Assembly: GCA_026400595.1 (NCBI GenBank)
Contig: JAPLOT010000010.1
Span: forward strand, 1 to 9,075
DNA: 9,075 nucleotides
Direction: 5' to 3'
DNA from: Alphaproteobacteria bacterium
GTDB taxonomy: Bacteria > Pseudomonadota > Alphaproteobacteria > Rhizobiales > Aestuariivirgaceae
Shown here: positions 1 through 5,405 of the stretch, one piece after another
Position numbering within the stretch: the first letter of the stretch is position 1
Layout: each line of letters begins with the position of its first letter
Translations under genes and position numbers: made by a program
The notes under the pieces: model-generated
Seen by the model: the letters and a program-made list of their open reading frames with translations, nothing else
The model's database searches: none
Told to the model about the DNA's origin: nothing

Positions 1-699
1 GCGGCGGGCAAGGGCGGGCGGGATATGCGCGCCGCATTTTGCGGCAAAGTCCTGCACCCGGGCAAAGGAGGTGATCGGCAGGATGCCGGGCACCAGCTCG
101 ATGCCGATGCCGCGCGCCGCGATGCGGTCACGCAGGCGCAGGAAGAACGCATTGTGGAAGAAGAACTGCGAAAGCGCGCGCGTCGCGCCATGGTCCGCCT
201 TGTCGGCCATGAAGGCCAGGTCTTCCTCGATCGAGACCGACTCCGGATGTCGCTCCGGATAGGCGCTCACCGAAACCTCGAAGTCGCCGATCCCGCGGAT
301 GCCGCGCACCAGGTCGGCGGCATTGCGATAGCCTTCCGGATGCGGCACGAAGCGGGTGCCGACGCCGCCCGGCGGATCACCCCTGAGCGCCACGATGTGG
401 TTGACGCCGGCATCGCGGAATTCGCGGATCACCGCGTTCACCTCGTCCTTGCTGGCGCCGACGCAGGTGAGGTGGGCCGCCGGTTTCAGGCTCGTCTCCC
501 GGGAGATTCGCGCCACGGTGGCCAGCGTGCGGTCGCGGGTGGTGCCGCCCGCGCCATAGGTGACCGAGACGAAGGAGGGATGCACCGGCTCGAGTTTCGC
601 GATGGTGCGCCAGAAGGTGGTCTCGGCCTCGCCGGCTTTGGGCGGGAAGAACTCGAAGGAGACGGACAGGCCGCCCGTCGCGTCGGTTGTGGTCATCAT
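1..699 (-). CDS. metF: 5,10-methylenetetrahydrofolate reductase MetF (partial, C-terminus beyond window)
   Basis: Reading the minus strand from 699 to base 1 gives 233 uninterrupted residues of MetF; the full family is about 300 residues, so the C-terminal quarter lies outside the window. The enzyme reduces 5,10-methylene-THF to 5-methyl-THF with a flavin, supplying methyl groups for methionine synthase in the cytoplasm. Visible signatures are VSFEFFPPK near residues 13-21 (E16 in the position of the catalytic Glu), VSVTYGAGGTTRDRT at 44-58, AHLTCVGAS at 75-83, LRGDPP with D108 near the flavin, and the VSAYPERHPES strand. The first ATG (699-697) overlaps the TGA of the upstream regulator as ATGA; a second ATG follows immediately at 696-694, so the start is uncertain by one codon. 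The 4-bp overlap implies co-transcription and translational coupling with the SahR-like gene. Methionine synthase genes often follow metF, but that region is not visible. Confidence 0.96.
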   Translation of the reverse strand, partial: MMTTTDATGGLSVSFEFFPPKAGEAETTFWRTIAKLEPVHPSFVSVTYGAGGTTRDRTLATVARISRETSLKPAAHLTCVGASKDEVNAVIREFRDAGVNHIVALRGDPPGGVGTRFVPHPEGYRNAADLVRGIRGIGDFEVSVSAYPERHPESVSIEEDLAFMADKADHGATRALSQFFFHNAFFLRLRDRIAARGIGIELVPGILPITSFARVQDFAAKCGAHIPPALARR

Positions 700-1694
700 G
701 GCCTCGCCTCGCTGGTGCGGAAGGTGGTGGTGCGGTGTGACGATGGTGTGGTTGGCTTGCCGGCCAGCCACAGCGACACGCTGAGGCCCGTGCCTTCCTT
801 GCGCCAGGGCGGCGCCAGGCTGTCATGCTGGGCCAGGACCAGGCCGGCGCGCTGCAGCCACTGCATCATCTGGTCGGTGCCGATGCCGAGGCGGCGGTGG
901 GCGTGATTCTCGCGGAGCTGTTCCATGTCATGCGGCGCGAAATCCGCGATCAGGATGCGGCCGCCGGGCTTGAGAATGCGCGCGGCTTCCGCCACGGCGC
1001 GGGCCGGGTCGTCGAGGAAGTGCAGCACCTGGTGAATGGTGACGAAGTCTGCCGATGCGTCGGAAAAGGGCAGGGCGTAGATGTCGCCGTGGCGCACCTG
1101 GGCATGGCGGATCCCCGCCTGGTCGAGCTGGGTGCGCGCCACCGCCAGCATCTCGCGGCTGCTGTCGATGCCGATCGACTGGCCGGCAAGCCTGGCGAAG
1201 GACTTGAGCACCGAGCCGGTGCCGGTGCCAAGATCAGCATGGAGCGCGATGGGCTGGGGCCCGGCCAAGTGCAGCATTGCCGCTTCCACGTCCTCCTCCC
1301 GCACATGTAGCCTCCGCAGCGTCTCCCATTGCGCGGCATTGTTGCTGAAGTAGCGTGCCGCCGCTGCGGCACGGGTGGCGCGGACCTCTTCCAGCCGTGC
1401 CAGGTCGCGGGCCAGTTCGGTGTCCTGGCCGGGCAGCAGGTCGACGATGGCGCGCGACAGGGCGCCGCCCAGGTCGCCCTCGCGCAGCCGGAAGAGCACC
1501 CAGTTGCCCTCCTTGTGGCGGGTGATCAGGCCGGCTTCGGTCATCAGCTTCAGATGCCGGCTGACGCGCGGCTGGCTCTGGCCCAGGATCTGGGTCAGCT
1601 CGCTGACGTTGAATTCGCCATGCGAAAGGACAAAGAGGATGCGAATCCGAGTAGACTCGGCCGCCGCCCGCAATCCTGCCAAGAGTTCATCCAT
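696..1694 (-). CDS. sahR: SahR-like ArsR-family regulator with SAM/SAH-binding methyltransferase domain
   Basis: This 332-residue protein joins two domains. Residues about 1-75 are an ArsR-type winged helix (recognition helix around QSQPRVSRHLKLM, 39-51, wing at KEGNWVLFRL). Residues about 110-320 are a class I methyltransferase fold: motif I DLGTGTG at 154-160, acidic D177, GD at 203-204, and LKPGGRILIAD at 241-251. The protein has no cysteine, so a thiolate metal site like that of classical ArsR is absent. Known family: SahR proteins of Proteobacteria are ArsR repressors whose effector domain derives from methyltransferases, which release DNA on binding S-adenosylhomocysteine and control SAM-cycle genes including metF. 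The direct overlap with metF and the palindrome just upstream fit that role. The start at 1694 is supported by AGGTGG at 1704-1699, four bases before the ATG. The alternative is an active methyltransferase with regulatory HTH; the sequence alone cannot exclude catalysis. The assignment to SahR specifically is inferred from architecture and context. Confidence 0.85.
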   Translation of the reverse strand: MDELLAGLRAAAESTRIRILFVLSHGEFNVSELTQILGQSQPRVSRHLKLMTEAGLITRHKEGNWVLFRLREGDLGGALSRAIVDLLPGQDTELARDLARLEEVRATRAAAAARYFSNNAAQWETLRRLHVREEDVEAAMLHLAGPQPIALHADLGTGTGSVLKSFARLAGQSIGIDSSREMLAVARTQLDQAGIRHAQVRHGDIYALPFSDASADFVTIHQVLHFLDDPARAVAEAARILKPGGRILIADFAPHDMEQLRENHAHRRLGIGTDQMMQWLQRAGLVLAQHDSLAPPWRKEGTGLSVSLWLAGKPTTPSSHRTTTFRTSEARP

Positions 1695-1704
1695 TGCACC
1701 ACCT

Positions 1705-1728
1705 ATAAGGATATAAACATATCTTTAT
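1705..1728. promoter_or_regulatory. Palindromic operator candidate for the SahR-like repressor
   Basis: Two overlapping dyads are seen directly. ATAAGGATAT (1705-1714) and ATATCTTTAT (1719-1728) form 10-bp arms with one mismatch around a 4-base spacer. Within it, ATAAACATATCTTTAT (1713-1728) is symmetric at 14 of 16 positions. It is strikingly AT-rich in a GC-rich window and lies directly upstream of the regulator's ribosome binding site. ArsR-family operators are typically AT-rich dyads of this kind. Assignment to this regulator is inference. Confidence 0.7.
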
Positions 1729-1739
1729 GTTTAATTCAA
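1711..1739 (-). promoter_or_regulatory. Candidate sigma-70 promoter of the regulator-metF operon
   Basis: On the minus strand a TTGAAT box (1739-1734) is followed after 17 bases by TTATAT (1716-1711), close to the housekeeping pattern. The symmetric 16-mer of the operator candidate lies between and over these boxes, so a bound repressor would occlude RNA polymerase. The leader would be short, with the ribosome binding site at 1704-1699. Confidence 0.5.
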
Positions 1740-1842
1740 CCGGCTGGTCCGATGCGATGTGGTCCGGAAGCCTGCGGGCACCGTTCTGGTAACTCGTGAT
1801 GGAGTTTTCAATCGCCTTGCTTTCTTCATAGTTTCACGGCGT

Positions 1843-1848
1843 TATAGT
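1843..1848 (+). promoter_or_regulatory. Weak -10-like element upstream of the first mlaC-like gene
   Basis: The 139-bp gap between the divergent regulator and the first MlaC-like gene contains TATAGT at 1843-1848, with TTGCTT at 1817-1822 as the best upstream box. The 20-base spacing is longer than ideal. No palindrome or riboswitch-like structure was noticed in the rest of the gap (1740-1867). Confidence 0.25.
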
Positions 1849-1879
1849 CGGCGAGAGTCCAGGGTGCTTGGGAGGAGCA

Positions 1880-2494
1880 ATGACCGGTTTTGTGATGCGT
1901 CCGCTGCGCCGCAGGGCACTATTGGGGCTGGCCGCGGCGGCCATTGTCGCTCCTGTTCTGCCGACGGCGGCGGCAATCGATCCCGCAGAAGCCTATGTCC
2001 GCAAGGTTGCCGACCAGGTCATGTCACTCGCCAATAGCGGGCAAAAGGGCAACGGACTCAAGGCGCGCTTTGCCGCGCTGCTCAACAGTCACATCAACCT
2101 GCGGGCAATCGCCAATTTCGCGCTGGGCACCTATCAGAGCAAGCTGCCCGCCAGCCGCAAGGGCGAATTCTACGAACTGGTCAACAATTACGCCGCTTCG
2201 CTTTTCGTTTACTACGTCGACGATTTCCGCGGGTCGGCACTCGAGGTCATGTCGAACGCGAAGCAGGGCAAGTTCACGGTGATCCAGAGCGCCATCAAGC
2301 TCAAGGGCGGCGGGCGCGAGCAGGTGCGCTGGCGCCTGACAAAGTCCGGCGGCGGCTACCGGATCAGCGACGTGAACCTGAAGGGCGTCTGGCTGACGAT
2401 CTCGATGAAGGACCGCTTCACCAAGGTGCTGAACAAGTCGAAGGGTGATTTCGAACCGCTCTTCGCTGAACTTCGTGAAGCCGAGACGTGGTAA
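1880..2494 (+). CDS. MlaC/Ttg2D-family periplasmic phospholipid-carrier-like protein, first copy
   Basis: A protein of 204 residues of the MlaC (toluene-tolerance Ttg2D) family. These proteins shuttle phospholipids across the periplasm between an outer-membrane complex and an inner-membrane MCE-type ABC transporter. The N-terminus has an RRRALLGLAAAA stretch resembling a twin-arginine signal, followed by a TAAA cleavage-like site before IDPAEAYV. Family features are the HINLRAIANFALGTY segment, the central YAASLFVYYVDDFRG helix, VRWRLTKSGGGYRISDVNLKGVWL, and the C-terminal helix ending FEPLFAEL. The ATG at 1880 was chosen because GGAGGAG at 1871-1877 precedes it closely; an upstream TTG (1868) would place that ribosome binding site inside the gene, and a later in-frame ATG exists at 1895. 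No mlaD, mlaE or mlaF gene is next to it, so the transporter partner must be encoded elsewhere. Family assignment is firm; lipid cargo is not shown. Confidence 0.88.
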   Translation: MTGFVMRPLRRRALLGLAAAAIVAPVLPTAAAIDPAEAYVRKVADQVMSLANSGQKGNGLKARFAALLNSHINLRAIANFALGTYQSKLPASRKGEFYELVNNYAASLFVYYVDDFRGSALEVMSNAKQGKFTVIQSAIKLKGGGREQVRWRLTKSGGGYRISDVNLKGVWLTISMKDRFTKVLNKSKGDFEPLFAELREAETW

Positions 2495-2500
2495 GTTCAG

Positions 2501-2523
2501 TTGACGCCCGCAGAAGGCGTCAA
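2501..2523. terminator. Perfect 8-bp hairpin between the two mlaC-like genes
   Basis: TTGACGCC (2501-2508) and GGCGTCAA (2516-2523) are exact reverse complements with a 7-base loop, six bases after the stop codon of the first MlaC-like gene. It is followed by TTATAG rather than a run of T, so it is a poor classical intrinsic terminator. It could reduce read-through or stabilise the upstream transcript. Confidence 0.45.
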
Positions 2524-2562
2524 TTATAGCTTGCGGATCGTTGGCTCGAAGGGTGCCGAATC

Positions 2563-3150
2563 ATGAGGCGTCACACACCAGAACATAGGCGGGGGCCGAG
2601 CCGCCGCGCTGTGCTGGGCGCCGCCATGATGTTTGCCGCCGCACCGGCCATGGCGGCCGATCATCCCTCCATCGCCTACATGAAGCAGTTCGCCAAGGAG
2701 ATGCTCAACGCGCATCGCCAGGGCACTGTCGGAAGCTTTCGCAAGGTGATCGAGCGGCACGCGGATGTGGCGGCCATTGCCGATTACTCGCTCGGCCAGT
2801 ACCGCAAGAAACTGCTGGCCGGGCAGAAGCAGAGGTACTACGGCGGCGTCGTCACCTTCATGTCGCGCTACTTCGCCGACCAGTCGCGCATCTATCCCAT
2901 CGCCAAGTACGAGATCGGCGATGCCGCGGCCGATGACGGCGAGGTGGTGATCAACAGCAAGGTCTATCTGCTCTCGGGGCAGAGCTACACCGTTGTGTGG
3001 CGCCTCAGCAAGAATGGCAGCCGCTACAAGGTGCGCGATGCGAAGGTGCTGGGCTTTTCCATGGTCTACATGCAGCGCGGGCTCTTCACGTCCTTCATAT
3101 CCAAGCGCAACGGCGACGTCGAACAGCTGGTCGCCGCGCTGACCAGGTAG
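2563..3150 (+). CDS. MlaC/Ttg2D-family periplasmic phospholipid-carrier-like protein, second copy
   Basis: A protein of 195 residues in the same family as the preceding gene and likely a diverged tandem copy. It has a clear twin-arginine signal, SRRAVLGAAMMFAAA, and an AMA/A cleavage site before DHPSIAYMKQF. Segments line up with the first copy: DVAAIADYSLGQYRKKL against its NLRAIANFALGTYQSKL, and VVWRLSKNGSRYKVRDAKVLG against VRWRLTKSGGGYRISDVNLKG. The typical GVWL after the D-x-x motif is replaced by GFSMVYMQ, so ligand contacts may differ. GAAGGG (2548-2553) lies nine bases before the ATG. The gap to the first copy is 68 bp with a hairpin, so the two could be one leaky operon. It ends seven bases from the convergent cytochrome gene. 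Its orphan context gives no transporter partner. Confidence is high for the fold and moderate for lipid transport. Confidence 0.85.
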   Translation: MRRHTPEHRRGPSRRAVLGAAMMFAAAPAMAADHPSIAYMKQFAKEMLNAHRQGTVGSFRKVIERHADVAAIADYSLGQYRKKLLAGQKQRYYGGVVTFMSRYFADQSRIYPIAKYEIGDAAADDGEVVINSKVYLLSGQSYTVVWRLSKNGSRYKVRDAKVLGFSMVYMQRGLFTSFISKRNGDVEQLVAALTR

Positions 3151-3157
3151 GCCTGTC

Positions 3158-3541
3158 TCACTTCTGCTGGATCGATTCGACGTAGCTGATCAGCGCCTCG
3201 ATGCGCAGGCGGACGATGATCTCGCGCGCATCGCGGTCGGTATCCGGCGACATGGCCTCGTAGTCGAACCACTCGCCCCACACCGGCATGTCGCGAGGGC
3301 CATGCACCTTCACCTCGGCGCGGCCATCGATCACCTCGGACAGGCGCTGGCGCGGGAAGGTTCCGGCATTGCGCTTGGTCAGGGTCGTGAGGTCGGGCGC
3401 AGCGATGGTGAGGAACTCGGCGACCGTGCCGTCGCCATTGCCGCTCACGCCATGGCAGGCGGCGCAATAGGTACGGAAAAAACCATTTTCGCATTGATCT
3501 GCTCCTTGTTGCCGGGCAAGACTCGGCTGCAGCAGCTGCAT
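3158..3541 (-). CDS. Small class I c-type cytochrome, export signal missing
   Basis: The open frame encodes 127 residues with a haem c site CAACH (C26, C29, H30) and a likely axial methionine in GPRDMPVWGEWF (M85). This is the usual arrangement of short alphaproteobacterial mono-haem cytochromes that carry electrons in the periplasm. Relatives begin with a Sec signal peptide. Here the first 20 residues (MQLLQPSLARQQGAD onward) are hydrophilic, and no signal appears in either other frame. The ATG at 3541 has no good ribosome binding site. By contrast AAGGAG at 3507-3502 is ideally placed before an ATG at 3494, which reads MRKWFF in the wrong frame. One reading is a gene that lost its signal-peptide segment in an out-of-frame deletion, or a sequence error. 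The haem domain itself is intact to the stop. The exact start is therefore unknown. The gene is convergent with the second MlaC-like gene (7-bp gap). Confidence 0.72.
   Translation of the reverse strand: MQLLQPSLARQQGADQCENGFFRTYCAACHGVSGNGDGTVAEFLTIAAPDLTTLTKRNAGTFPRQRLSEVIDGRAEVKVHGPRDMPVWGEWFDYEAMSPDTDRDAREIIVRLRIEALISYVESIQQK
3492..3507 (-). promoter_or_regulatory. Strong ribosome binding site and ATG out of frame with the cytochrome
   Basis: On the minus strand AAGGAG (3507-3502) is followed after seven bases by ATG (3494-3492). This is the best translation start signal upstream of the haem motif, but its frame leads to an arginine-rich product without family resemblance. The haem frame is offset by one base. 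MRK is a common start of signal peptides, which supports the idea that this was the original start. Confidence 0.4.
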
Positions 3542-3546
3542 TGTCC

Positions 3547-3560
3547 TTGATACGCATCAA
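3547..3560. promoter_or_regulatory. FNR/FixK/Anr-type binding site
   Basis: TTGATACGCATCAA matches the consensus TTGAT-N4-ATCAA of the FNR/FixK/Anr family at all ten specified positions and lies in the 76-bp gap between divergent genes. For class II activation (site centred at -41.5) the start of transcription would be near 3512 on the minus strand, five bases before the strong ribosome binding site at 3507-3502. On the plus strand it would be near 3595, about 23 bases before the extensin-like gene. No strong -10 box is seen at the required distance on either side. A cytochrome is the more usual target of such oxygen-responsive regulators. Confidence 0.55.
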
Positions 3561-3617
3561 AAGAACAACTACTTAACCACGTTGGCCTAGCCTTGCCGCG
3601 CAGGTGTGTGAGGCGTG

Positions 3618-4271
3618 ATGGGCGTTCGGCGGACAATCGGGGTTGCAGCGGCGGTGGCCATGGGGCTTGTGTTGGCCGCCTGCTCGAGTTCATCGACCAA
3701 GACCTATTTCGAAACAGAAGGCCTGCGCGCACCCGATCAGTCCTGCCCGGTCAAGCCGTCGCGGCTCGGCATCGCCGAGCGCCTGAAGAAGATCGACGAG
3801 GGCAACGGCTGCTACGTGCCCGATCCCTGGCGCATCAGCACCGTCGGCGATGTTCGCCTCAGCCAGCCGGCGACGCTGAACTGCGGCATGGCCGAACCGC
3901 TGAGCGACTGGCTGGAGAATACCGTGCAGCCCGAGGCCCGGCGCGCCTTCGGGGAAGAGGTCGTCGCCATCGAGGTTGCCGCTTCCTATTCCTGCCGCCC
4001 CCGCAACAACAAGCGCGGCGCCAAGATGAGCGAACATGGTTATGGCAATGCCATCGACATTTCCGGCTTCACGCTCGCGAGCGGGCGCAAGGTGACGGTG
4101 CTCGACGGCTGGCGGGGCAGCCGCGACGAGCGCCGCTTCCTTGACAAGGTTCATGGCGAGGCCTGCGGCGAGTTCCACACCGTACTCGGCCCCAAGGCCG
4201 ACCGGGCCCACCGGAACCACTTCCATCTCGACCTGCAGAACCGCCGGAACGGCAGTACTTACTGTCGCTAG
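3618..4271 (+). CDS. Extensin-like C-terminal domain lipoprotein, probable cell-wall metallopeptidase
   Basis: A protein of 217 residues with a lipoprotein signal ending in LVLAAC (C22 as lipidated cysteine), followed by a serine-rich linker and one extensin-like C-terminal domain. Metal-site residues resemble those of LAS-type D-Ala/D-Asp peptidases: H140 and D147 in SEHGYGNAIDISGF, and H201/H203 in HRNHFHLDL. Six further cysteines (SCPV, GCY, NCG, SCR, ACGE, YCR) probably form disulfides, consistent with a periplasmic or outer-membrane location. Despite the plant-derived family name, these bacterial proteins are thought to act on peptidoglycan peptides; the substrate here is not known. The ATG at 3618 is favoured over a GTG at 3615 because GAGG (3610-3613) sits four bases before it. 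It is divergent from the cytochrome gene with an FNR-type box between them, and is followed by a separate promoter-sized gap before the envelope operon. Confidence 0.87.
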   Translation: MGVRRTIGVAAAVAMGLVLAACSSSSTKTYFETEGLRAPDQSCPVKPSRLGIAERLKKIDEGNGCYVPDPWRISTVGDVRLSQPATLNCGMAEPLSDWLENTVQPEARRAFGEEVVAIEVAASYSCRPRNNKRGAKMSEHGYGNAIDISGFTLASGRKVTVLDGWRGSRDERRFLDKVHGEACGEFHTVLGPKADRAHRNHFHLDLQNRRNGSTYCR

Positions 4272-4301
4272 ATCAGCGGCTTATCGGCATTCTCTGCGAC
4301 T

Positions 4302-4330
4302 TTGAATCAGCTTTCGCCGCACCGTTGCAT
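4302..4330 (+). promoter_or_regulatory. Candidate promoter of the membrane protein-DnaJ-amidase operon
   Basis: TTGAAT (4302-4307) and TTGCAT (4325-4330) are spaced by 17 bases in the 79-bp gap before the small membrane protein gene. The -10 element is weak. No strong terminator hairpin was seen after the extensin-like gene, so read-through is also possible. Confidence 0.3.
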
Positions 4331-4350
4331 TCTGTGCGAGGTGAGAGCAT

Positions 4351-4692
4351 ATGTCGGCCATGGAACAGGACATCTTGAAACCGGAAAGCCAGCCGCCTGC
4401 CGGTGGCCAGGCCTTCAGTCCGCTGGGCTGCTTCATCGCGGCGGCGGGCGCAACGCTCCTCATGTTCACGCAGACGGGGGCCGCCATGGTCGTCTCCGTC
4501 TGGGCCTTTTCCAAGCTTCTCGGACTGCCGGATCTCGTCATGTATGGAGTCATGGCGCTGGGCGCCATCCCGGTCCTGTGGCTCACGCTCTGGACGGCGG
4601 GCCGCGCCTGGGAAGTTGAACGCCGGCTGGCGCGCGGAGAAGATGTCGGCACGCCCGTCTTCAAGCTCGGACATTACTTCAAGAGGGCATAG
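4351..4692 (+). CDS. Small two-helix inner-membrane protein of unknown function
   Basis: A protein of 113 residues that I do not recognise as a named family. A short polar N-terminus (SAMEQDILKPESQPPAGG) is followed by two hydrophobic stretches, roughly residues 25-55 (long, with Gly/Ala-rich character) and 60-86 (around MYGVMALGAIPVLWLTLW), then a charged C-terminal tail (EVERRLARGEDVG). It is probably an inner-membrane protein with both ends on the same side. The ATG at 4351 is preceded by GAGGTGAGAG at 4338-4347; a second in-frame ATG at 4360 is possible. It is 26 bp upstream of the TerB-DnaJ gene and likely in the same operon, so a structural or anchoring role for the J-protein is conceivable, but this rests on position only. 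Confidence 0.75.
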   Translation: MSAMEQDILKPESQPPAGGQAFSPLGCFIAAAGATLLMFTQTGAAMVVSVWAFSKLLGLPDLVMYGVMALGAIPVLWLTLWTAGRAWEVERRLARGEDVGTPVFKLGHYFKRA

Positions 4693-4718
4693 GGGCCTGT
4701 CCGTCCCGCTGAGGCGCC

Positions 4719-5405
4719 ATGTCGATCTGGACCCGCATCGCCGAGACCGTCAGCGCCATCGGCGGGTCGATCGGCGCCTTTCTCCAGCAATTCTCGCCGG
4801 CCCGGGCCACTGCGCCCGAGAAGTCCATCGCCTTCACCATCGGCATGATCGCGCTGGGCGCCAAGATGGCCAAAGCCGATGGCGTTGTCACCGAAGTCGA
4901 GATCCGCGCCTTCAAGCAGGTCTTTCACGTGCCCGACAGCGACCTGCCGGCGGTGGCGCGGGTCTTCAACCTCGCCAAGCAGGATTCGGCCGGTTACGAA
5001 TCCTATGCCCGCCAGATCGCGCGGCTGTTCGAGCCGGGCTCGGCGCTGCTGGAGGACGTGCTCGACGGCCTCTTCCACATCGCCAAGGCCGATGACGCCT
5101 TGCACCCGGGCGAAGACACCTATCTCGAAAGCGTGGCTCGCATTTTCGGCTTCTCCGCCGGCGACTACGCCCGCATCCGCGCCCGCCACGTGACGGTGGC
5201 GAACGATCCCTACCTGATCCTGGGTCTCGATCGCAGCGCCGCCGCGGACGAGATCAAGCGGCGCTACCGCGAACTGGTGCGTGAGTATCATCCGGATCGC
5301 CACATTGCCGCGGGCGTTCCCGAGGAAATGATCGAGATCGCGACGGAGCGCCTGCAGAAGGTCAATGAGGCCTATGACCGGATCGCCAGGGAACGCGGGC
5401 TGTGA
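4719..5405 (+). CDS. TerB-like and J-domain co-chaperone (DjlA-like, no membrane anchor)
   Basis: A protein of 228 residues. Residues about 32-155 form an all-helical TerB-type domain with the repeated acidic pattern KADGVVTEVEI and KADDALHPGEDTYL, a probable metal-binding signature. Residues about 164-228 are a C-terminal J-domain starting NDPYLILGLDRSA, with the HPD tripeptide at 191-193 in EYHPDRH that stimulates DnaK ATPase. This order matches DjlA, but the N-terminal transmembrane helix of enterobacterial DjlA is not evident; the N-terminus is only mildly hydrophobic. It probably acts in the cytoplasm, perhaps near the membrane, directing Hsp70 to envelope clients. GAGG (4711-4714) precedes the ATG by four bases. 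Its TGA overlaps the GTG start of the amidase (GTGA), indicating translational coupling. Domain calls are secure; the client is unknown. Confidence 0.9.
   Translation: MSIWTRIAETVSAIGGSIGAFLQQFSPARATAPEKSIAFTIGMIALGAKMAKADGVVTEVEIRAFKQVFHVPDSDLPAVARVFNLAKQDSAGYESYARQIARLFEPGSALLEDVLDGLFHIAKADDALHPGEDTYLESVARIFGFSAGDYARIRARHVTVANDPYLILGLDRSAAADEIKRRYRELVREYHPDRHIAAGVPEEMIEIATERLQKVNEAYDRIARERGL

Noticed and set aside
25..906. A 293-residue plus-strand open frame across the left edge.
   Set aside because: It is the shadow of metF and the regulator's C-terminus, which show clear family motifs on the minus strand.
1729..1867. A SAM-type riboswitch between the regulator and the first MlaC-like gene.
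   Set aside because: No conserved pairing or pseudoknot pattern was recognised, and the adjacent dyad with an ArsR-type repressor explains the control of metF better.
1868..1879. An upstream TTG start for the first MlaC-like gene.
   Set aside because: It would put the strong GGAGGAG ribosome binding site inside the coding sequence; the ATG at 1880 follows that site at normal spacing.
3066..3491. A frame continuing from the strong ribosome binding site and ATG at 3494 (MRKWFF...).
   Set aside because: The product is Arg/His-rich with no family resemblance, while the haem-binding cytochrome lies in the neighbouring frame.
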